Source: Azolla caroliniana (Eukaryota; Polypodiophyta). From it: DNA of 64,000 nt. Both the position numbers and the translations under genes were made by a program. Below the pieces are notes generated by a model, which saw only the letters and a list, made by a program, of their open reading frames with translations, made no database searches and was not told the origin of the DNA. The stretch is from positions 2,914,001-2,978,000 of the forward strand of contig JBHGNT010000013.1 in assembly GCA_043228905.1 (NCBI GenBank). The letters run 5' to 3'. This document shows, piece by piece, positions 57,301-64,000 of this stretch (position 1 is the first letter of the stretch; every line of letters starts with the position of its first letter).

Positions 57301-57755
57301 TATTATAGATCTAAGTACTAAAGTAAGCTTAAGATAAGGATAAAGTAATAATAGATAGAAAGAAGAAAGAGAAAGAAGGGTGACGATCCACCCGACCACC
57401 CCCGAGCGAAGGGATCGAGACGGACTCGAGCCTCGATCGGCGTCCCATACCACCGTCGTGGCGTCGAGTCGTACCTGGTGCTGGTGCGCTCGCTACAAGA
57501 GTTGACCCACCACACGAGCAGAGTCTCGATGTAGTCAAAAGATGATCCAATGAGGGTAGCTAGGCCTCTTATTTATAGCGATACCCAAGGCCCCCAGGCA
57601 AGTTCATACTTGACCTAATGGGTTGTCTCAATCCCGAGGATTAAAAGTAATCCTCCCCTTCTCTACACTCTCGTTTAACCCTCACACTTATCCACGTGTA
57701 TAGAATACTACGGTAAATTCTTACCACGAGATATTATATGGTCATGCCCGTAACA
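57301..57755 (-). repeat. 5' LTR of chromovirus D
   Basis: 455 bases; partner of 50743-51199. Confidence 0.92.
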
Positions 57756-57760
57756 CAGAT

Positions 57761-58951
57761 GCATTATCACGGCGTTCATATCTAGCACTACGTCTCGGCG
57801 AGCCGGCTTTCGATAACCAAAAGTTAGTAATCTTGGGACCGGCACGACTGCAAGCAACACATGTCTTCGGTATGCCCTTGGATTCCCACGTTATCAATAC
57901 CATACATGAGAACTTGAAGACAAATGATTTCGCTCAAGCCATTCTAGCACAAATTGATCCCTCTTGAGCATCTTATTCACAATCGCAACAACCAAGTACG
58001 GACTATCGACAATTCAAATGTCATGCTGGATTACTATTCTTTAAGAAACTCTTGTATGTTCCTAATGGTACTTATCGCCGTCAAGTAGTCCAAAACTATC
58101 ATGACACATATACAGTTGGGCATTTTGGTAGTACTAAAACACAAGATTTAGTACAACAATCCTTCTGGTGGCCCCATATGCGACAATTTGTCAAAGATTT
58201 TGTTTGGACTTCTGATACATGTTGCAGAGAAAAAATGCCAAGGCATCATCCATATGGTTTATTAGAAGCATTACCAATTCCAAGCAATCCATGGCAATCC
58301 ATTGCCCTAGATTTCATCACAGATCTTTCGGTCTCTAAGGGATTCGATGCGATCTTAACAATAGTAGATCAATATACGAAGATGGCCCATTTCCTGCCAT
58401 GTACTAAGGAAATCCCTAGTGAACAAACCGCCGAAATTGTCATGCATGAAGTATGTCGGTATCATGGCCTTCCCAATAGTATCATCAACAGTCGTGGATC
58501 CCAGTTCGTCTCAAAGTTCTAGAAGCAGCTCTTTAAAATGCTTAAGGTCACTTGTAACCTCTCCTTTAGCTACCACCCACAAACAAACGGCCAAACAAAA
58601 CGAACAAATCAAACGCTGGAGCAGTATCTTCGGTGCTTTTTAAGCTATCATCAAGATGATTGGGTGGATATTCTTCACTTTGTTGAATTTGCGTATAATA
58701 ACTCTGTCCATTCATCGACAAAGGTGACACCATTTTATGCTTACACGGGCTGTCACCCCCGGTGGTGTGTATTTGAAATCCCAGAGTTACCCACAAATCC
58801 TTGTGCAGAGGATTGTTTGGAGCATCTATGTAAGATAGAAGCAGATTTATCTACTCATCTACAACAAGCTCAACAAATACACAAGGTTTATGCGGATCGT
58901 CATTTGCTTCCATCTAGTTTTCACATTGGAGATTGGGTGTGGCTACTATGA
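57761..58951 (+). pseudogene. G2 integrase
   Basis: Resumes with ALSRRSYLALRLGEPAFDN, the end of RNase H. Integrase zinc region GHFGSTKTQDLVQQSFWW and SDTCCREK (first Cys replaced by Ser). Core: ALDFITDLSVSKGFDAILTI keeps the first Asp; the second motif reads INSRGSQF with Asp replaced by Ser; the Glu motif reads GQTKRTNQTLEQY with Lys. The active site is therefore lost. A TAG at 58520 and frameshifts add to this. Confidence 0.87.
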
Positions 58952-59279
58952 CGACACATCAAGACTACTCGCCCATGCGAGAAGTTGGATTATCGTCGAT
59001 TAGGTCCGTTCTGTGTATTATCGGAAAAATTAATGATGTCCCTTTTCGTCTCGATCTACGTCCTCAACTTCGGATACATCCTGAGTACGAGGTTGTCGCC
59101 ATCGTCGATTCCAAGATTGTTCGCAACAAGCTCTACTATTTAGTCGATTGGCTAGGATATAGTCCCAGCGAGCATACTTGGGAACCAATAGATAATGTCA
59201 CCAATGCTGGTGCTCTTCTTGAAGACCTCCATCGTCAATATCCAGACAAACCGGGTCCTCAATCCAAAAACGACTCGTG
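58952..59279 (+). pseudogene. G2 integrase C-terminus and chromodomain
   Basis: RLGPFCVLSEKINDVPFRLD is the GPY/F region. The sequence passes directly from LRIHP to EYEVVAIVDSKIVRN, so the usual linker is deleted. The chromodomain (59083-59240) has Tyr in EYEV, Tyr-Trp in YYLVDWLGY and TWEP, the full aromatic-cage pattern that binds methylated histone tails in group I chromodomains. Confidence 0.85.
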
Positions 59280-59306
59280 ACACTCGTCATTTTAAAAAGG
59301 GGATAG

Positions 59307-59601
59307 TGTCATGATATGGAAAGACTCGAAACCATGACCTTATGTTACATGGGTCGAGCTCTTGACCATTAGACTATATGTTGTAATACGAAAGATATTA
59401 TTTTCATTTAGATTCTACTATAGAAAATTGATGTATATTCCAGATTTCTCTAGAACATTCTAGAAACTTCAGGAGTACTCCTGAGAACACTATAAAAGGT
59501 GACACAAGGCATTATTTCGAACCAAATCGGTTAAACCCCAGTCTTAAGCCTCCTAGCTACTATTTTATATTCCCTTAACATAATATATATTTTTTGTTAT
59601 C

Positions 59602-59642
<41 letters not shown>

Positions 59643-59772
59643 ACTCACTCTCTCCTTCTCTCGAGAGTTCTACACCTTCCTTAGTACTAATCCTCATCTT
59701 TTAGTACTAATTCCTTCTCTGTTTTAGTATTATTGTTAATAGTACTTCTCTGTCTTAGTATTGCTCCTGACA
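59307..59772 (+). repeat. 3' LTR of G2
   Basis: 466 bases; (TC)n run at 59608-59639; followed by target copy GTAGG. Confidence 0.88.
59321..59383 (-). other. tRNA-like module in G2 3' LTR (antisense)
   Basis: Partner of 46880-46942; TAGTCTAATGGTC and GGTTTCGAGTC are readable on the - strand. Confidence 0.45.
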
Positions 59773-59777
59773 GTAGG

Positions 59778-60415
59778 TGGCCGACATCTTCCCCAAGGCG
59801 CTCAGATCGTCCAAGTTGTAGCACTTTTCGGAGATGTGTAGTCTACAACATCTCAATGTGTCGCACTTGAGGGGGAGAACAGGTAGAGAAAAAGGGGGAG
59901 AGCAACAGGAACAAGCCGAAACTGAACAATATGCCGAATCAATTGAAGAAGTCGGCACATCTAGAAGAGCTGGAACAGGTGGGAAAGGTAGCAAAGTCAA
60001 GAAGGATAGAGCCGACCAAGAGAAAAAGGCCAGGACCAAGACATGGTCGGATGTGGTCAAGGGGCTGAAGACAGATGATGAATTGGAGACAACCAATTTG
60101 ATCAAGTGGTTGGATTCGGACGAGCCAAATCCAAAGAAGGTCAAGCAGACAAGAGGGAAATCGAAGCCAACACCGAAACGAAGGATTCAACAAGTCAAGG
60201 AGCGTTGATACCACAACAACAAGGGAGCTAAGAAGGACCTTAAGAGTAGACAAGATGCGCGGAGTTGGATGGGTTAAGAAGCGCTAGACCGGAGGGGGTG
60301 TAGAATGCGGAACCAGACTGGTGGAGGAGCGCAATCAAGGCGTGAGGATGATAGGAAGAGCCAGAAGATGGAGCCGACAGATGAGATGAAACCTCAAGTT
60401 GAGCTTGCGAGGGAG
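59778..60415 (+). pseudogene. copia A end of pol with a lysine-rich extension
   Basis: VADIFPKALRSSKL is the end of copia pol. Past a stop, 59834-60208 is an open frame of 124 codons, highly charged (KGGEQQEQAETEQY, KKDRADQEKKARTKTWSDVV, basic tail KVKQTRGKSKPTPKRRIQQ), reaching toward the 3' LTR. It has no known domain and most copia elements have nothing here. A purine tract GCGAGGGAG precedes the LTR at 60416. Confidence 0.65.
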
Positions 60416-60833
60416 TGTTGAGATGGAAGCTCAACATGGGCCGGATTGGCTAAAGAAGCCAAGAGACAAATCAGATCGAAAAGTCGAATCGGAGAGGTGG
60501 ATCCACGAGAGCTAGTAGGCCATTAGAGGCCTACGATCCTAGCCTAGTAGATAGGCATATTTTTAGGAGTTAGTGTCAGTCACTCAGTTATGAGCATTGA
60601 AGTACATGTTAGTACTTCTATCAATCCTTTAAGGACTTGAATAAAAGTGCTCTTTGAGCACATTGTATGTACATAGAGTGTTATTTTTTAATTGAGTTTT
60701 AAGTGTTATGGTCCCTCTGTCTCTCCCAAGTTCTCTGCGTGTTATCTGAGTTTCCATTAATCCTTCATTTATTTTCTGTTGCTATCCGAATGTAACCGGT
60801 TTTGTCTTTTAGCTTCCGCGCGCTATTCTTTCA
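60416..60833 (+). repeat. 3' LTR of copia A
   Basis: 418 bases; shorter than the 5' copy mainly by a 35-base indel near its start. Followed by TAGCA. Confidence 0.88.
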
Positions 60834-60838
60834 TAGCA

Positions 60839-61830
60839 CAACCATTAGAAGCAACAATTGTGTCTCGACAATAACAAGGAACGAGAACTCAAGGACTCCT
60901 TAAGGAACCAAAAATCAGTTTTTCCATTAAATTTGATGGAACATGATCACAATCTAGAGGGTTTCTCAACCCAGTATGTTTAATAATCAAAATGCATCCT
61001 TCTCGATATCCAACCGACTCATCACAAATGGTATTAGTAGACACATTACTAACCGGTATAACATTAGCCTGGTTTACACCCTTGTTGAAAAAGGATCTCC
61101 TTTGTTAAATAAATCAAGGAATTCACTAACCAAAGGATGTGTAGGAGATACTGATAGTGTTAGAATAGCAATGGACAAAATTTGAAGGCTACGAGAAAGG
61201 AATCATCTTGCCTCAGCCTATGCAACTGATTTTTGTCTACTGGCAACCGATATTCCATGGGACGACGAAATTCACTCACGTGGCCAATTAGTCAATCAGT
61301 ACCATGCGATAACTAGCTTTTCAAGCAAAGTTCATAACGACGACAACAAATGGCAAGGACAAGGTCATAGCCCACATATGCATCAATTGTAGCAAAATGC
61401 TCCCCACGGTAATCATACAATACATCATCTACAAATGCGCCAACACCAATGGAAATCAATGGAACACATCATCATGAACCATTGTCCGAAGAGAGAAAAC
61501 AATGGCATCGAGAAAACCCTACCCAAGGGAATCATACAATACATCATCTACAAATGCTCCAACACCAATGGAAAATCGATGCAACACATCGTCACTATCC
61601 ATTGTAAGATGAGGAAATGCAATGACATCAAGCAAACCCTCCCTAACAGAATCATACAATGCATCATTTATAAATGCTCCAATACGAATGGAAATCAATG
61701 CAATATGTCATCATGAACCATTGTCAGAAGAGGAAAAGCAAAAACGAGCAAACCGCCTATGTATATATTTTGGTGGCCTAGTGCATCTTGTAGTGAATTG
61801 TCCCTATAGGCCCAAATGTGGGTAAACCAA
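60839..61830 (+). pseudogene. chromovirus G1 gag, second part
   Basis: Continues gag exactly where it broke at 27322: after the target copy the codons give QPLEATIVSRQ, KEPKISFSIKFDGT and KMHPSRYPTDSS, parallel to QQLKATLVAMQ, KEPKIGLPMKFDGT and QMHPSQYPTNAS of G2. Further on ASAYATDFCLLATDIPWDD, a triplicated segment, and a degenerate knuckle (CIYFGGLVHLVVNC). Many stops. Confidence 0.85.
61411..61735 (+). repeat. 120-bp unit, three copies, inside G1 gag
   Basis: AATCATACAATACATCATCT begins at 61411 and 61530, with a variant at 61650. Spacing is 119-120 bases. The unit corresponds to the single segment near KPFPRESFNMSPTNTMALME in G2 gag. Confidence 0.85.
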
Positions 61831-61969
61831 GTTGCTACTATTGACAAACCTAAGTCTATTTCATTAAGGGTATCTAACAATATTGGTGGACCAAGCTTAT
61901 CAAATAAATTTGAGGTTATAAGTCAACTAGATGTTGAGTTAAACGATTAAGTCTAGGCAAAATAGGAGT

Positions 61970-63042
61970 TGTTTGGTTGGGCAGTCTTGGATTTGTGGAA
62001 TCCATCAATGGTTCCATTTCTTCTAAACAAGTTAACAACGTATTCTTAGGTAAAGTGGAAGTTAGTATAACAACAAATCACTAAGTTCATTTTCTAATAC
62101 TCCTAGATACCGGGAAATTATTGCTTCATGGATAGAGATTTTGCTCGACTTCATCAGGTAACTCTAACAAAACTTCCCAGCCCAACTTTTGTAGTAGTTA
62201 TTGATGTTGCCCTTTTGTTTTCAGAAATATAGTAGAGGAGTCTAAGCCAATTTATGTTGTGCTAGATAATTTAGCATGTGTAAATCCTTTAACATAATTA
62301 GCAGCCCTAGACATCCAATTGTTTCGGGTGTCGTGGTTTGAACTAGATAACCCCAAAATTGAGTTGACAAAGCGACAAATCAAGTATTGTTAACAAAATA
62401 ATTTGAAACCCCAAGCATTTACTATTATAGAACTCAATCTCATAGGATTTCAACTATTTCACTATTACAATTACGTCGAGAAGGACGAAAAGAATGAATG
62501 TTCTTAATATTTGTAATATCAATAAAGTTTTCCAATATCATTGAAGTAAAATTAGAAATCTAACTTCAGACTAAAAAAGTATCAAGATTATGCAGATGTT
62601 TTTGACAAGGTAAAAGCTAATACACTTGTAAAACATCAAGTATATGTTTGTCCCATTGATTTACAACCAGGAAAGGAGCTACCATGGGAACCAATCTACA
62701 ATTTTTCACCAAACTAGCTTGAGGTTCTTCAAACATATACATTGCGCAAAACTTGGTAAATGGATTCATGTGATACTCAAAATCTCCAACTGGTGCACCC
62801 ATTGTCTATATGAAGAAGAAATAGTGTTCACTTTATCTAGTAGTGTATTACCAATGTTTGAATAAAATTACTATTAGTAATAGCTATGCAGTCCCCTTGA
62901 TTCTAGTCTCTTAGAATGAATTTGTGGAGTAAAATATTTTACAAGTATTGATTTACGAGATGCATAGTTTTGTCTGGGAGACAAGTGAGAGACAATTTTC
63001 TGCATTCGATATGTCATTTTGAGCATACAGAGATGTCGTTAG
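61970..63042 (+). pseudogene. chromovirus G1 protease and RT start, heavily decayed
   Basis: Fragments parallel to G2: VHFLILLDTGKLL (protease, DTG), VEESKPIYVVLDNLACV, DYADVFDKVKANTL, and near 63005 a remnant of the RT segment around [11 protein letters not shown]. It breaks off at 63042 where copia H begins. Confidence 0.7.
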
Positions 63043-63202
63043 TGTTGAAAATAATAATAATTATAAATTGTTATTAATCTTAGGAATACGGAAGAACTGT
63101 AACTGTATCGGTGATGGGATTATAAAGCCACCACCAATGATGTAATAATTAGGGCGTAATAATATAACTATTTTTTTTTCTCTCTGTCTCTCTTTATCGT
63201 AA

Positions 63203-63265
63203 TTAGCTTACCCTAATGGTAAGTCGATAACACTACAAGCATTGTGTCTTGGGTTCGAAACCGAA
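63203..63265 (+). other. tRNA-like module in copia H LTR (sense)
   Basis: TTAGCTTACCCTAATGGTAAG (A-box-like) and GGTTCGAAACC at 63252-63262 (consensus B box) with tRNA-like spacing. The stem pairing is poor, so it is not called a working tRNA. Confidence 0.45.
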
Positions 63266-63324
63266 TTTCTTCACCTCTCTATTATATACTTCATATATAT
63301 CTCTATTTCACTAGATGCCACTGT

Positions 63325-63395
63325 GGAATGTAGGGGTTGAACCCATGACCACTTGGTCTCCATTGGGCAACCTTACCAACTGAGCTACATCCATT
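63325..63395 (-). other. tRNA-like module in copia H LTR (antisense)
   Basis: On the - strand GGATGTAGCTCAGTTGGTAAG (good A box), then about 28 bases later GGGTTCAACCCCTACATTCC. TGGA/TGTA and TACA/TCCA can pair around it with one bulged base. It resembles a tRNA-derived SINE head. Confidence 0.5.
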
Positions 63396-63396
63396 T

Positions 63397-63450
<54 letters not shown>

Positions 63451-63651
63451 TTTCCCTACATGGTATCAGAGCCAAACAACCTAAAAGCCTTATAGTCTAT
63501 GCCTTTCTTAAATCACAAAACACATGCCCTTATCATAATTTAACTTTTATGCCCATACAAAAATAATCATATTCATAGTGTCCAAGATCGTCAATTAACG
63601 AAAGACAATTTTGTGTTTGCCGTGCGCTGATCCGGACAGCCCTCTGCAATA

Positions 63652-64000
63652 ATGGCACAATCTATGTCGTCATCGCAACTCAACATGCGAAAATTCACGA
63701 TCGAGAAATTATCGGACACAAATTATCGAATTTGGAAGGCAAGATTAGAATTACTTTTTAAATATAATAAAGTATGGGACATAATTTCAGGATCGTCGAC
63801 AAAACCTGAAAAAGGCGAAGAACTTGTAGAGTATGAGGAAAAAGACCTATGTGCAAGAATGGAAATTCTAATGCATGCAGGTGATGGCACTGGAGAAATA
63901 TTGCGAAAAATGGAGACGGCTCATGAAATGTGGAAGCACTTACAAACTATCTACGAGCCGAAAAACAATGCCCAACAAGCGCATACACTTCAAGCGCTTC
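63652..64000 (+). CDS. copia H gag, partial
   Basis: Open from ATG 63652 to the window end (116 codons, no stop): MAQSMSSSQLNMRKFTIEKL, then DTNYRIWKARLELLFKYNKV, WDIISGSSTKPEKGEELV and AHEMWKHLQTIYEPKN. This is a UBN2-type copia Gag N-terminus. It continues beyond 64000. Confidence 0.85.
   Translation, partial: MAQSMSSSQLNMRKFTIEKLSDTNYRIWKARLELLFKYNKVWDIISGSSTKPEKGEELVEYEEKDLCARMEILMHAGDGTGEILRKMETAHEMWKHLQTIYEPKNNAQQAHTLQAL

Larger units (their letters stand above)
50743..57755 (-). mobile_element. chromovirus D (- strand), nearly intact
   Basis: 7.0 kb. LTRs 57301-57755 (5') and 50743-51199 (3') differ at about eight positions plus a 2-bp indel. Perfect target duplication CAGAT (50738-50742 and 57756-57760). 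A tRNA-iMet-type site TTTGGTATCAGA adjoins the 5' LTR, and AAAGAGGGGGAGTA precedes the 3' LTR. Gag and pol are one continuous phase of 1478 codons (55619 to 51186) broken by only three internal stops. Leader of 1.7 kb. LTR termini are TGTTACGGG...TCTATAATA, so the 3' terminus is not CA. Confidence 0.93.
46866..59772 (+). mobile_element. chromovirus G2 (Tcn1-like), containing D
   Basis: LTRs 46866-47295 and 59307-59772 (TGTCATGATATGG...CTGACA), with a perfect target duplication GTAGG (46861-46865 and 59773-59777) in copia A. Order gag, protease, RT, RNase H, integrase, chromodomain. The integrase is of the type usual in fungal chromoviruses and the chromodomain is of the full aromatic-cage type. 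Element D is inserted in the RNase H/integrase boundary. Right after the 5' LTR lies a copied piece of copia A tail (47296-47626). Confidence 0.9.
27323..60833 (+). mobile_element. copia element A, 33.5 kb with nested insertions
   Basis: LTRs at 27323-27775 and 60416-60833 start TGTTGAGATG and end TTTCA. Flanks are GAGCA (27318-27322) and TAGCA (60834-60838), a 5-bp target duplication with one change. Gag, protease, integrase, RT and RNase H of one + strand copia element appear in order but interrupted: B after protease, a mitochondrial-like fragment and C between RT and RNase H, G2 near the end of pol. Without the insertions the element would be about 6 kb. All reading frames are decayed. 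Confidence 0.88.
63043..63460 (+). repeat. 5' LTR of copia H
   Basis: 418 bases with two tRNA-like modules and a (CT)n run at 63401-63446. The start was set by the TGTTG word and the end by the primer site; no second copy is visible to confirm. Confidence 0.7.
63043..64000 (+). mobile_element. copia element H, 5' end, runs off the window
   Basis: LTR 63043-63460 (TGTTGAAAAT...TTCCCTACA), then the perfect tRNA-iMet site TGGTATCAGAGCC at 63461, a leader, and gag from 63652. Inserted into the RT of G1. The other LTR and the target duplication lie outside the window. Confidence 0.82.

Noticed and set aside
63325-63395. Functional tRNA gene
   Set aside because: A and B boxes are good, but the D and anticodon arms do not fold properly and the segment lies inside an LTR.

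Overview
The window is nuclear DNA from a large, repeat-rich plant genome. The only intact host gene is a six-coding-exon gene for the plant ubiquitin-activating enzyme E1 (UBA1), about 15150-24699 on the + strand. GT-AG introns, an AAD domain of plant UBA1 type, tRNA-iMet and tRNA-Trp primer binding sites and Ty1/copia plus Ty3/gypsy LTR elements all fit a seed plant; I cannot name the species.

Left part (1-14240). A Mutator-like (MULE) transposase gene with DDE and SWIM motifs is broken in two. Its first 81 codons lie on the - strand at 395-639 and the rest lies on the + strand from 10963 to 13705. Both halves abut LTRs of one copia family, share the target duplication GTAAC and share reading phase, so a copia insertion was followed by an inversion. 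Between the halves sit tandem repeats, a Ty3/gypsy element with 196-bp LTRs (1836-6452) and two broken copia elements.

Middle part (14240-26840). Minisatellites, the UBA1 promoter and 5' leader, then UBA1 with a 5-kb first intron containing LINE fragments and repeats, then non-coding DNA.

Right part (26845-64000). A four-level nest of retrotransposons. An old Tcn1-like chromovirus (G1) has its gag split by a 33.5-kb block that is one copia element (A, 27323-60833), itself filled with later insertions: copia B (29105-39778, - strand), which contains young copia E (29968-35140); a mitochondrial-rRNA-like fragment (42037-42223); a pol-less LTR element C primed by tRNA-Trp (42244-46252); and chromovirus G2 (46866-59772), which contains a young, nearly intact - strand chromovirus D (50743-57755). 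Target duplications and restored homology at the junctions give the order G1, then A, then B/C/G2, then E and D. A further copia element (H) cuts off the 3' end of G1 at 63043 and runs out of the window.

UBA1 is housekeeping; everything else is mobile DNA and its debris. The points most worth checking are the split and inverted MULE, the copying of flanking copia sequence beside the 5' LTR of G2, antisense tRNA-like modules in three unrelated LTR families, and two Ty3 lineages (G0 and G1/G2) that look more like animal or fungal elements than the usual angiosperm ones.
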